DNA from: DATKGQ01 sp035510715
Lineage (GTDB): Bacteria; Patescibacteriota; Saccharimonadia; Saccharimonadales; UBA4665
DNA: 64,000 bases
Assembly (NCBI GenBank): GCA_035510715.1
Contig: DATKGQ010000019.1
Coordinates: 1 to 64,000 of the forward strand
Direction of reading: 5' to 3'
A model generated the notes under the pieces. It worked only from the letters and a program-made list of their open reading frames with translations. It ran no database searches and was not told the origin of the DNA. Numbering within the stretch: position 1 is the stretch's first letter; every line of letters starts with the position of its first letter. This document shows positions 1-7,818 of the stretch, one piece after another. The position numbers were made by a program, and so were the translations under genes.

Positions 1-392
1 ATGGCACTACCCAGGTCCCAGGCGTGGATCAGCTGGTCGTTGGCCTGCTCCTGAATGTAATGCGACGCCTTAAAATCGCCGTAAGACAAATGGATTATCT
101 GGTTAAGTCCGACCAGGTTCAGCGAATCCAGCGCTCTCTCACCCGCCGACTGCCAGTTTTTCTTTAAGTTATCATTTATCAGATCGGTATTGTACTTATT
201 GCCTACTTCGGCAACTGTTTTGCCGTCCAGGATGTCCGCGGCCCACGACAATTCGTAGAGCATGTGCCGGATAAGATCCTTCACGTCCCACTCAGTATCC
301 GGTGTCGGATCCTTGAACTGGGAGGTTTTGACTTGAGATACGACACTGCTGGCTTGCTTCAGGCAGTTTTTAAATAAATCTTTGAGATCCAT
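1..392 (-). CDS. DinB/mycothiol-type (TIGR03086-like) protein, partial
   Basis: Starts at ATG 392 and stays open to the window edge, so about 130 residues are visible and the C-terminus is missing. The translation begins MDLKDLFKNCLKQ and carries WDVKDLIRHMLYEL (about residues 36-49) and, near the edge, HAWDLG. These are the histidine-bearing helices of the DinB four-helix bundle found in mycothiol-dependent maleylpyruvate isomerase-type and TIGR03086 proteins, which bind a divalent metal through three histidines. The start lies 1 bp after the stop of the upstream oxidoreductase, so it is the third gene of a minus-strand operon. The family is common in Actinobacteria. Substrate unknown; a thiol-transfer or metal-dependent hydrolase role is only inference. 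Confidence 0.75.
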   Translation of the reverse strand, partial: MDLKDLFKNCLKQASSVVSQVKTSQFKDPTPDTEWDVKDLIRHMLYELSWAADILDGKTVAEVGNKYNTDLINDNLKKNWQSAGERALDSLNLVGLNQIIHLSYGDFKASHYIQEQANDQLIHAWDLGSA

Positions 393-393
393 T

Positions 394-1269
394 TTATAAC
401 TCGTGCATCTTTTTAACGGTTACGGCAAATTTCTTATAGGAATTAAGGTCGGCATCTTTACTATTTGAATACATCAAGTGGTCAATGCCCAGGTCTTTAA
501 GCTTTTTGGCTCTTGCCAGTACTGGGCCGGGATCATTGGCAGCCGAGTTGATATCGGTGCCGGCTAGAACCGACTTTTCAATGCTAGCGTAATCGCGCTT
601 TACATCCTGGCAATGCTTTTTAAGCACCTCCAGTTTATGGACCAGTTGGTCCATGTCATGAGCAAATAAATTGCAGGCATCACCGTAGAGAGCGACAAAG
701 CGCAACGTCTTCTCTTCGCCGCCACCGCCTATCAAAATCGGCGGATGGGGCTGGCTGACTGGTTGCGGCGACAGATGGGGTTCTGGCAGCTCGTACATTT
801 TTCCCTTAAACGGTTTGGCGTCACCAGCCCACATCTGGAGGGCTAATTTCAGAGTGTCTTCCAAACGGTCAAAACGGTTCGAGTGCAGCGGGTCCAGAAG
901 ACCCAGAGCCTTAGCTTCCTGGTCATTCCAGCCGGCGCCGATTCCGAAGTAAGCCCGGCCGCCCGATAACACATCCAGCGCCGTAACGGCGTTGATCAGC
1001 AGAGCCGGCTCGCGGTAAATTACCCCCGTTACCATAGTGCCAAGCTTTACTTTCTCAGTCACGCCGGCAATATAGCCGAGCGTGGTATAGGCTTCTAGCA
1101 TCGGATCGGTATAATTACCAATACCCGGTAACTGGAAAAAATGGTCCATCACCCAGATGCTGTCAAACCCGGCCTCTTCAGCGGCAACTGAAATCTTCTT
1201 AACGTTGGCGCCGATTTTCTTGTCGCCACCCGGAAAATCAAAACGGTTTATTTGTAATCCTACTTTCAT
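394..1269 (-). CDS. LLM-class F420-dependent oxidoreductase (TIGR03560-like)
   Basis: A 291-residue TIM-barrel protein of the luciferase-like monooxygenase superfamily. It matches the pattern of the F420-dependent subgroup: AGFDSIWVMDHFFQLPG near residues 33-49, LEAYTTLGYIAG, VTGVIYREPALL, SGGRAYFGIGAGW and PPILIGGGGEEKTLR. Members transfer hydride to or from deazaflavin F420 (or FMN) in the cytoplasm; the substrate cannot be read from sequence. Length is normal. The ATG at 1269 follows AAAGGA at about 13 nt. It sits between a second LLM gene 16 bp upstream and the DinB-type gene 1 bp downstream. No F420 biosynthesis gene is in the window, so the cofactor would come from elsewhere in the genome, from a host, or be replaced by FMN. 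Confidence 0.85.
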   Translation of the reverse strand: MKVGLQINRFDFPGGDKKIGANVKKISVAAEEAGFDSIWVMDHFFQLPGIGNYTDPMLEAYTTLGYIAGVTEKVKLGTMVTGVIYREPALLINAVTALDVLSGGRAYFGIGAGWNDQEAKALGLLDPLHSNRFDRLEDTLKLALQMWAGDAKPFKGKMYELPEPHLSPQPVSQPHPPILIGGGGEEKTLRFVALYGDACNLFAHDMDQLVHKLEVLKKHCQDVKRDYASIEKSVLAGTDINSAANDPGPVLARAKKLKDLGIDHLMYSNSKDADLNSYKKFAVTVKKMHEL

Positions 1270-1285
1270 AATTTTTTAGTTCCTT

Positions 1286-2257
1286 TCATAATTTTTTTAA
1301 TTTAGGTAATACTTCCCTACCTAGCATCGCGATAGTTGAGGGCTGATCGGTTGAAGTGGTCTGGATGCCGACAATGTCGGCTTGAAGACTGGTAATCAGC
1401 GGGGCGTAGACTGTTTCGTAGTCAGCCGCCCGGCGTAAGCGGTGAAACTTGCCGAGTATTTCACTTCTGGGCAGATTGTCGGCTTCACGCTGCAATTCCA
1501 GGGGGCCGGCCGTCGCCCGGCTGGGCGCCCGCAAACCCCTTTGGGCCTTCAGCGCTTCCCAGGCCTGTTCGTCATCTTCGGCAAAAATCGACCACCGCGT
1601 GGCGATAGTCTTAAAATTCTGTTTACCACCGCGGACACCAAGCGGATTAAGTATATGGCTGCTGGTTTCACCTATATCCTTAACGCTGACGATCATGCCG
1701 TTACAGTATCTTTTTGCCAGGGCGGCAGTTTTCGGACCACCAGCAGCTAAGAAGATTGGTATTTTGCTGACTGGCGGCGAATATAGTTTGGCGGCATTGG
1801 TGTGATAAAATTCGCCATGAAAGTCCAGACTTTCGCCGGATAAGAGCCTGGAGATAATTTCAATTGCCTCGGCCAGGCGCTTAGACCTTTCCTGGTAGGA
1901 CGGGAAAGTGAACCCCAGCGGACTCTCATTAATGTTTTCGCCGGAACCGATACCCAGTTCGAACCGCCCCTGGCTGAGACGGTCTATAGTGGCCGCCGCC
2001 TGGGCAATGACACCGGGATGATAGCGGAACAGCGGCGTGGTGACGGCCGTCATCAAATGAATCGATTTGGTCCGGGCAGCAATCGCTCCCAGCGTCGAGA
2101 ATGTAAAACCGCTGGAACCGTGATCGTCGACCCAGGGATGGAAATGCTCGGATATCATAATGCCGTCAAAGCCGGCTTTCTCTGCCAGCACAGCATGCTC
2201 AACCAGGACTTCCGGCTGGAATTGTTCCGCCGCGCAGAATAAATATATTTTGGCCAT
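1286..2257 (-). CDS. F420-dependent G6PDH-family (TIGR03557-like) LLM oxidoreductase
   Basis: A 323-residue luciferase-like TIM-barrel protein. The N-terminus FCAAEQFQPEVLVEHAVLAE, the motif GFDGIMISEHFHPW near residue 30, SGENINESPLG near residue 104 and the phosphate-loop-like AAGGPKTAALA fit the family of F420-dependent glucose-6-phosphate dehydrogenase relatives. The true substrate may be another alcohol or sugar phosphate. It is the first gene of the operon: a TATAAT hexamer lies at 2293-2288 on the minus strand and AAAGGG about 10 nt before the ATG. It stops with TGA, which shows that UGA is a normal stop here. A conventional NADP-type G6PDH (zwf) occurs at 21344-22726, so a second G6PDH activity would be redundant. 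Confidence 0.82.
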   Translation of the reverse strand: MAKIYLFCAAEQFQPEVLVEHAVLAEKAGFDGIMISEHFHPWVDDHGSSGFTFSTLGAIAARTKSIHLMTAVTTPLFRYHPGVIAQAAATIDRLSQGRFELGIGSGENINESPLGFTFPSYQERSKRLAEAIEIISRLLSGESLDFHGEFYHTNAAKLYSPPVSKIPIFLAAGGPKTAALAKRYCNGMIVSVKDIGETSSHILNPLGVRGGKQNFKTIATRWSIFAEDDEQAWEALKAQRGLRAPSRATAGPLELQREADNLPRSEILGKFHRLRRAADYETVYAPLITSLQADIVGIQTTSTDQPSTIAMLGREVLPKLKKL

Positions 2258-2287
2258 TTAAGTTAACCCTTTAATCTTTATAACAAA

Positions 2288-2293
2288 ATTATA
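2288..2293 (-). promoter_or_regulatory. -10 hexamer of the LLM operon
   Basis: Perfect TATAAT on the minus strand, 30 nt before the ATG at 2257. No good -35 hexamer is visible at the right distance. Confidence 0.4.
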
Positions 2294-2325
2294 GGCTGTT
2301 ATTAAACATGAGTCTGCTGGATTTC

Positions 2326-2667
2326 TTATTGCCCGGGACTTAATAATACTATATTAGATTGGTTATCTGATTCCATTTCCCCTGAACCGTCCGGTGGAGA
2401 GTCAGAAAGCTTTGTCTGATCGGCTGGCAGCGGTATTTCTGATGGATCAATAATTCTGATCATACTGAAATAATTTCCCTCCGGCCCGGTACCGTTAGTC
2501 TGGCGGCGGGACACGGCTGAGACACCCAGTTTTTTCAATATTCTATTATGTACTTCGGCCAGAACGGCTAAATTTTTAGGGCGTTCCTCGGCTGACTTTA
2601 GATCCAGCAGACGATCGGGCTGCCTGACATAGTCTGCGACGAATTCCCGGTGAGTCCAAAATGACAT
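2326..2667 (-). CDS. hypothetical protein, 113 aa
   Basis: Not recognised. A soluble-looking protein whose N-terminal half is mixed and charged (FWTHREFVADYVRQPD, then LAVLAEVHNRILKKLGV) and whose C-terminal 40 residues are acidic and proline-rich, probably disordered. It lies upstream of the LLM operon on the same strand, 68 bp before that operon's first gene. A GAAGGG-like Shine-Dalgarno stretch precedes the ATG by about 9 nt. No membrane segment or catalytic motif is visible. Confidence 0.5.
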   Translation of the reverse strand: MSFWTHREFVADYVRQPDRLLDLKSAEERPKNLAVLAEVHNRILKKLGVSAVSRRQTNGTGPEGNYFSMIRIIDPSEIPLPADQTKLSDSPPDGSGEMESDNQSNIVLLSPGQ

Positions 2668-2786
2668 CTGTTACATCCCTTCACACAAATTTATTAGGAT
2701 ATCAGAATATGTATTACAACATCATTAAATATATTACAGTACTTGAGGCATTGACGGCACTTCGGACATGTTAGACTATTCTTATT

Positions 2787-2930
2787 ATGAATAAGCTGTG
2801 GCACGAAAAAAATACCATGCCTAAAAAACCGTCTTTAGGGCAAAGACTGCATTGGCACAAGCAGCATCTCAAGCACTGCGGCTGCCGGAAACCGCCGGAA
2901 GCGCTCGCCAAGTTGCTTAAGGGCGAGTAA
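2787..2930 (+). CDS. small basic HxCxC-type protein, 47 aa
   Basis: A short ORF, MNKLWHEKN then PKKPSLGQRLHWHKQH and KHCGCRKPPEAL, ending at TAA 2928-2930; ATG 2817 is an alternative in-frame start. The composition (Lys/His/Arg-rich, a CGC pair with several histidines) is unlike random translation. A TTGACG hexamer (2751-2756) and TAGACT (2772-2777) with a 15-bp spacer make a possible promoter. Could be a small zinc-binding or nucleic-acid-binding protein; that is inference only. Confidence 0.5.
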   Translation: MNKLWHEKNTMPKKPSLGQRLHWHKQHLKHCGCRKPPEALAKLLKGE

Positions 2931-3008
2931 AAAAACTACCGGTTTTATCCTAAAAAAACACCGCTAACTTATTAGCTGTGACCTCTAAGAGGTATAAAAT
3001 ATTACGGG

Positions 3009-4001
3009 ATGAGATACTTAACCAGAACAAAACTGCGGACAGCACTAACCTTACTGGGAATTATCGGTCTGGCAATCGTATTACTGCTCAACCGTCATCA
3101 GCTGGCCAGCTGCTGGCATCTGCTGAAGAATCTGCGCTGGTATATTGTCGCCATAATTGTTATCGTGCAAGTCGCCAGTTATTGGGTAAACGCCCTGTAC
3201 TACCGGTCAATTTTACGGATATTCTCTTATGATGTCGGTTTAGTGCGGCTGTTTAAGGGAGCGCTGGCTACCAATTTTGTCAATTACATACTGCCAAGCG
3301 TCGGCCTGGCCGGGGCCGGTTATTTATCGCAGGTGCTGTCTCCGGAAGTACCGCGCGGCAAAGCTTTTCTAACCCAGCTGATGCGCTACGCCTTCAGTGC
3401 TTTGGCGGTTTTATTAATGATGCCGGTCGGTTTTATTCTAATTTACTTAAGCAACAACAGCGGCCAGGCAATCGTCCGGGTGACGCTGCTGTCAGTTATC
3501 GCTATCATCGCTTTGGTAGCCTGTGTCGTGGCGTTTATTCATCAGGAATCAGCCGTGCGCCGGACTATCGCCTGGCTAACCAAAACCCTTAAGCGGGCTT
3601 TCCCGGCTTTCAAAATTAATTCGACCCAGTATTTTATCAATGAGTTCTATGTCGGTTACCGGGCGATGTCCCGCCAAAAACGCCGCTTACTGATGCCTTT
3701 CGCCTGGTCAATTATCTATATCGTAATCGAGCTGGGAACGTTCTACATGGCCTTCCTGGCCTTTGGCAAAGTAGAAAACCCGGGTATCGCGGTGATGGCC
3801 TATCTTTTTGCCAATATTGCCAGCATCTTCGGCGGCATAATCTTCAGTACCGGTATTTTTGAACTGGGTATGGCCGGGACTTTAGTGGCCCTGGGCACAC
3901 CATTGGCACTGGCTGTTTCGGTCACCACGGTTTATAGAGTATTGAATTTACTTATCGGCCTACCGCCCGGCTATTATTTCTACCGCCGGTATCTGCCTTA
4001 A
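3009..4001 (+). CDS. flippase-like / LPG-synthase transmembrane family (UPF0104, YbhN-like)
   Basis: A 330-residue integral membrane protein with about eight hydrophobic segments (for instance residues 12-27, 43-60, 104-135 and 155-175). The pattern YWVNALYYRSILRIF, FKGALATNFVNYILPSVGLAGAGYLSQ and later FELGMAGTLVALGTP fits the UPF0104/LPG_synthase_TM family, which includes YbhN and the membrane half of MprF and AglD-type proteins. Members are thought to move or modify lipid-linked substrates. No C-terminal synthase domain is present, so lipid flipping or scavenging is more likely than lysyl-transfer. A TAAAAT hexamer ends 8 nt before the ATG, suggesting a leaderless transcript. Confidence 0.8.
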   Translation: MRYLTRTKLRTALTLLGIIGLAIVLLLNRHQLASCWHLLKNLRWYIVAIIVIVQVASYWVNALYYRSILRIFSYDVGLVRLFKGALATNFVNYILPSVGLAGAGYLSQVLSPEVPRGKAFLTQLMRYAFSALAVLLMMPVGFILIYLSNNSGQAIVRVTLLSVIAIIALVACVVAFIHQESAVRRTIAWLTKTLKRAFPAFKINSTQYFINEFYVGYRAMSRQKRRLLMPFAWSIIYIVIELGTFYMAFLAFGKVENPGIAVMAYLFANIASIFGGIIFSTGIFELGMAGTLVALGTPLALAVSVTTVYRVLNLLIGLPPGYYFYRRYLP

Positions 4002-4200
4002 TTCTTTGAGACAGGTTAATAACCGCTGGCCTGCGGCATAGCAAGCTGGTCGGGTCAGGCGTGATTTCATCACCATAGCTCATGATACTCACTAACATAC
4101 TATGGCTATTTTAGCAATACTATATCAGGGTAAGCATCCCCTCACAGCAAGTAAATATATTATCAGCCTCATTTTTAACAATAACTACTTGAACGACTAA

Positions 4201-5058
4201 CTAAATCTCGGTAAAGCCCTTAACGACTACCCACAGTCTTTCGACGTCTTTGTTGGTTAATTTTCTGGATTTAATTGATTGTTGGGTATCAAAACCTTCT
4301 GCTCCTGTTGTATTCTCAGTAATTGTGTAGCCAGTTAAATCGTCATTATTTATGACAAAGGGTGAGACCAGCCACCCTTCGCTTGCTTGGCTATAATCAC
4401 GTGGTCTAAAAGAGAATCTAAAAGACGTCCGGACACCTCCGGAAAGCCAAGCAGTCGTACCTTCGACAATATAAATGTTGCCGTCTTTATCGTATACGGT
4501 GTAGGCATTACCTTCAACCGGCGCATTCATTTCTTCCCGGTGGATTATCAAGTGTTCCTGCAGAAAAGCATTAACTAATTCAAAGGCTTGTTGCTGAATT
4601 GTTAGTTTTTCGCCAAAAGCCTTTTGGTGCTCAATAATGACGTGGCCGTAATCACAAAAAGCTTTCAGATTTTCATGCATTAGCGTAGACAACTCAAAGC
4701 TTGACTTACCAAACCACTGCGCAACAGCCTCCAGTTCATAGTAGTCCCCATCATGACGAGAACCGTAATCAGCCATCTGCGAGACTCTGTTCCGATAATG
4801 TGCATCACTTTCATTTTCTTCTTGCGGCACAATACCTCTAACGTGCTCACGTACATTCTTTTCGGCATAGCGCATCACTTCGGCTTTATCTTTGTTATTA
4901 ATAATCGTGTCAGTTGGCTGGTCAATATCGGCGTCTGGTTCGGCTGCATGCTCATTCGGTACATGAAATTCTTTTGGAGTTGTATCGCTATCACCATCTG
5001 TTTGATTTGAATCTGTTAATCCTGATGGATCGGCTTGAGACTGATCTTCATCTGTCAT
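4201..5058 (-). CDS. acidic orphan protein, 285 aa
   Basis: Not recognised. Residues 1-55 are very rich in Asp, Ser, Thr and Gln (disordered), followed by a mixed helical region (MRYAEKNVREHVRGIVP, ESDAHYRNRVSQMADYG) and a C-terminal beta-rich part ending VERLWVVVKGFTEI. It has no signal peptide or membrane segment. The leader AAGGATAAAAA before the ATG closely resembles that of the acidic orphan at 28476-29690, which also has an Asp-rich N-terminus; the two may be distant relatives. The gene is more AT-rich than the housekeeping genes and may be recently acquired. Confidence 0.6.
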   Translation of the reverse strand: MTDEDQSQADPSGLTDSNQTDGDSDTTPKEFHVPNEHAAEPDADIDQPTDTIINNKDKAEVMRYAEKNVREHVRGIVPQEENESDAHYRNRVSQMADYGSRHDGDYYELEAVAQWFGKSSFELSTLMHENLKAFCDYGHVIIEHQKAFGEKLTIQQQAFELVNAFLQEHLIIHREEMNAPVEGNAYTVYDKDGNIYIVEGTTAWLSGGVRTSFRFSFRPRDYSQASEGWLVSPFVINNDDLTGYTITENTTGAEGFDTQQSIKSRKLTNKDVERLWVVVKGFTEI

Positions 5059-5482
5059 TTTTTATCCTTGTTGATTTTATGTTTTAAATGTTTTTTACTG
5101 TAGTTAATACAATTTAACTTAATTTATCAGATATTGTTAATATAACCAGTTGGGAAGTATATCCACACAACAAGTAAACAAGCAAAATTAAATAATACTT
5201 ACGTCTTTTCGTCTTTTTAGACTCATCAGCACAAGCTCACACTTGCGTAAGACGAAGTGTGACAAGCAGAAAATGGAGAGGCTAGATGGATAATAAATTA
5301 TCCAAATAAGCATCGACAGTTGCTTGTCATACTTCGTCTCAATCCAGAGCGATAAACTAGGGGGACTACCTCCTTCATTGGCGCGATCCTTTCTAGGCGA
5401 TTTTTCACTAAAATAACTACTGAGGTGCTCTTAGTGAAAATCATGCTTGTCATGGAATGCCGGACTTGACCTGCGCTACCAC
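5059..5482. other. non-coding stretch with hairpins and repeated 9-mer
   Basis: No supportable gene in 424 bp. It holds an 8-bp-stem hairpin (TCACACTT at 5237-5244, AAGTGTGA at 5255-5262), a long-range inverted repeat (5251-5268 with 5321-5338, 17 of 18 matching) and a 12-bp inverted repeat with one bulge (5399-5411 with 5431-5442). None has a clear T-tract, so these are not classical terminators. Confidence 0.6.
5251..5338. repeat. 18-bp inverted repeat, 52-bp spacer
   Basis: The left arm, GACGAAGTGTGACAAGCA (5251-5268), pairs with the reverse complement of 5321-5338 at 17 of 18 positions. The arm contains the 9-mer TGCTTGTCA (in inverse), which occurs again at 5444-5452 and 5891-5899. Confidence 0.75.
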
Positions 5483-5903
5483 TTATCGTCGTGTCCGCGC
5501 TTGGTATATATTCCAGCCGACAAAGCCCAAAATGCCGAAGACGACAATCCATCCGAAAATGTATCCGAAAAAAACGTTGCCGATTCCGGATAGAAGATGC
5601 CAGTCTTGACGGCGGACCACCCAATAGATTACCAATGCGAGAATAAATTCGCCGAGCGACAATCCTGCAGCGGCAAAGAAGGTTGTTGGACCTCTTTTTC
5701 CTTTTGCCCAGGCAACCGCGTAATAAGCCGGGTAAATCGCTACGGCTAGCAACGCCACGATCACGAAGGCAGTTGCGCCCAGAAAAAGCATGGCGAATAT
5801 CAGCGCGATGACGCTGCCAGGCAATAGGAGCCGTACGTCAGAATCGTATTTTTGCTCAAACATTTCTTCCTCCCAATTGTCTCGAAATTCTGCTTGTCAA
5901 GGA
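5444..5903. repeat. direct repeats flanking the 126-aa membrane gene
   Basis: TGCTTGTCA followed by T/A and GGA occurs at 5444-5456 and 5891-5903, in the same orientation, bracketing the gene at 5483-5863. This could be a remnant of insertion or recombination, or chance. Confidence 0.4.
5483..5863 (-). CDS. small four-helix membrane protein, 126 aa
   Basis: An integral membrane protein with about four hydrophobic segments (roughly residues 12-27, 29-48, 62-82 and 92-118) and short charged loops, ending in basic QARTRR. No family is recognised. The ATG at 5863 has the strong Shine-Dalgarno GGGAGGAAGAA, unusual here because many neighbours lack one. A TATAAT at 5967-5962 (minus) could drive it with a leader of about 90 nt. 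It is flanked by 13-bp direct repeats and lies next to a hairpin-rich stretch, which suggests an accessory gene. Confidence 0.7.
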   Translation of the reverse strand: MFEQKYDSDVRLLLPGSVIALIFAMLFLGATAFVIVALLAVAIYPAYYAVAWAKGKRGPTTFFAAAGLSLGEFILALVIYWVVRRQDWHLLSGIGNVFFGYIFGWIVVFGILGFVGWNIYQARTRR

Positions 5904-5961
5904 TCAGCCCAAGTAATGCTTAACTCATATGAGAGTTGTCGCACATTCTAGGTACAAACAT

Positions 5962-5974
5962 ATTATACTATAAT
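5962..5974. promoter_or_regulatory. symmetric divergent -10 element
   Basis: ATTATACTATAAT reads TATAAT on both strands (minus 5967-5962, plus 5969-5974). It lies between the divergent genes at 5863 and 6095. No convincing -35 hexamer accompanies either direction. Confidence 0.4.
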
Positions 5975-6081
5975 ATTCATATTTAGCCAGACTTTTACTG
6001 GGCGAGCGTCTCTTTACAACGAGTTGAGGAGGATGGTCTGTTTAAATATTCTTAACTATTCAGGGTTGCGGCTAATTTTGT

Positions 6082-6087
6082 TAGACT
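6082..6087 (+). promoter_or_regulatory. -10-like hexamer 7 nt before ATG 6095
   Basis: TAGACT, then 7 nt, then ATG, the spacing expected for a leaderless transcript. Confidence 0.4.
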
Positions 6088-6094
6088 TCTATAT

Positions 6095-7069
6095 ATGGAA
6101 CTGCCAACAAATAAAATCTCACCAGCTATCATTAAGGCTCAGCAACAGGTGGCAGACGACTATTTAAGCGTTAGACAAAATCTAATAAAAAGTTTCCCCA
6201 ACATCTATGATTTGGAACTCATGATCGCTACCCAAAAATTCTTTTCTAAACTGAATCTTAAAACAGCCCCGGTAGTGCTGATACCCTACACCCAAGCCGT
6301 TTATAACAAGGCCTTCAAGATATTTAAAAATAGTCGTTATCCATTACCTTTTTTAGTTAACAAACTAAACGTTAAGATTAATAAATTACAGCCCAACTAT
6401 GATATCCCTGATTGTTATCTTGGCAACTACAATGTCTGCATTATTACCGATAGGTAGAAAATTTTAGATAAAAAGATTTCCCATAGAAAGCAAGAACTAA
6501 CTGATGTCTATGTTCATGAACTAGCACACAGCGTTTTCCAAAATACTGAACACTGGCGGGTTGAGTTAGATAAGTCCGGCGCAGTTAATAAAATAATCGG
6601 CTGGGGCGGACTACATTTGGACGCCGAAGTAATCTACCAAAAAGATAAACCAGAATCTGAATATATTGCCACCTGGATCGATGAAGCTTTTGCTTGCTAT
6701 CTAGCTGGGCAATATAGAAAGCAGTCTGGCGCTACCGATAAGAGTTATGATTTTGACATGAGCTTTGCCTATGGCAACGGTAAGGCCTCATTAAAAGAAC
6801 ATTACGTTTTCTTTGTTAATAAAAAAGCTAATAAGCTATATCTAACTCATGCCAGAGGCGCCGTAGCCGGCCAATTTTTAGAGATGTTAGATGAAAAGTT
6901 CCCTGGCACTATAGACCAAATGCTTGAAGTTGCCAGAGGTAATTTATCGCCTGCCAAGTTTCATAGAAACATGCAACAAATTCTGCCTCAAAAGCTATGC
7001 CAAAAGATGTTTACAAGGCAACCATACGACTCTTGGATGGGCGTCTATCGAGCTATAAAAGCTTTATAA
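6095..7069 (+). pseudogene. zinc metallopeptidase (HELAH) with in-frame UAG
   Basis: Two stretches read in the same frame, 6095-6454 and 6458-7069, separated only by a TAG at 6455-6457. Together they form a protein of about 324 residues. After the stop, the frame stays coding-like with no start codon until TTG 6617, and it contains VYVHELAHSVFQ (HExxH, His141/Glu142/His145, nt 6515-6529) and, 52 residues on, WIDEAFACYLAGQY with a possible third ligand, Glu197. This is the layout of gluzincin-type peptidases. Because the active site is after the stop, the 120-aa first product would be inactive. UAG ends other genes here (trmD, murJ), so it is most simply a nonsense-mutated gene; read-through or a sequencing error remain possible. 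The sequence is AT-rich. Confidence 0.75.
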
Positions 7070-7118
7070 ATTAAGGAGTGTTCACTATTTAGATTGACAT
7101 TATCTAATGTTGACGGAT

Positions 7119-7691
7119 TTATCGAGAACGCCCCCATCTATTACGCACATGTTGGATAGCTGTCTCTCCTAAAGTTCTCTGTGGCATTGTTCTTGAACTT
7201 ATTTCATCATCTGCAAAAACGTACTCTCTTCCGTACATGGACTTAAAATGGTCTGCAAACTTTTTGCGTGTCGCTTCTTGCTCATCATTAAATTTTCTTA
7301 CATCAATTGGATTAAGACCCTTGCCGTCTTTAATTAAGGGGTAGATAACCCCACCAACAGGTTTATAGCTAGCTTCACTTTCACCAATAATTCCACCGTT
7401 TATATTACGGGGACTAAAGTATCTTTGTATATCTTCACGCGATAATGCTGATGCATCAATAAATAAGCCATCGAAGTCACTTATTACTTTCAATTTTAAC
7501 GTACCCCCCGGGGCATCACTTCGCTCCATAACTATATCAACTTGTACAATCCCAACTTCTCCTACTTTTACAGCCCACGGTACAAGCCAGGCTGTCTCAC
7601 CTGGGGTAAGTCCTTCTACGCCTCTATCTTTAGCAATGTCGCGAATAAAGGATGGCACTTGATTGTGGTTGGGAAATACTTTGTCATCCAT
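7119..7691 (-). CDS. hypothetical protein, 190 aa
   Basis: Not recognised. A soluble, mixed alpha/beta-looking protein (LTPGETAWLVPWAVKVGEVG, KVISDFDGLFIDASALS, then a basic C-terminus HVRNRWGRSR). I chose ATG 7691 (MDDKVFPNHNQ). An upstream ATG at 7778 would add 29 very hydrophobic residues that could be a membrane anchor but could equally be translated AT-rich spacer; neither start has a Shine-Dalgarno. It lies convergent with the broken peptidase gene and divergent from the nucleotidyltransferase, in an AT-rich accessory stretch. Confidence 0.55.
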   Translation of the reverse strand: MDDKVFPNHNQVPSFIRDIAKDRGVEGLTPGETAWLVPWAVKVGEVGIVQVDIVMERSDAPGGTLKLKVISDFDGLFIDASALSREDIQRYFSPRNINGGIIGESEASYKPVGGVIYPLIKDGKGLNPIDVRKFNDEQEATRKKFADHFKSMYGREYVFADDEISSRTMPQRTLGETAIQHVRNRWGRSR

Positions 7692-7818
7692 AGCTTTGGT
7701 CTTTAATAACAAATAATACAAGAATATAACATGAAAATAGTAACTAAACAATAGCAACGGGACGGCATTCAAAAACATTTGACTGGATAAAACTAAGCTT
7801 CCAATCCAAAATATAACA

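Noticed and set aside
1442..1805. Two plus-strand open frames of 102 and 118 codons
   Set aside because: Antisense to the LLM oxidoreductase, with Pro/Arg/Ser-rich shadow composition and no promoter.
4387..5010. Plus-strand open frames inside the 285-aa orphan
   Set aside because: Shadows of the minus-strand gene, which has the Shine-Dalgarno and a sensible N-terminus.
5298..5624. 108-codon minus-strand frame
   Set aside because: Overlaps the membrane gene in another frame and runs through hairpins; the composition is not protein-like.
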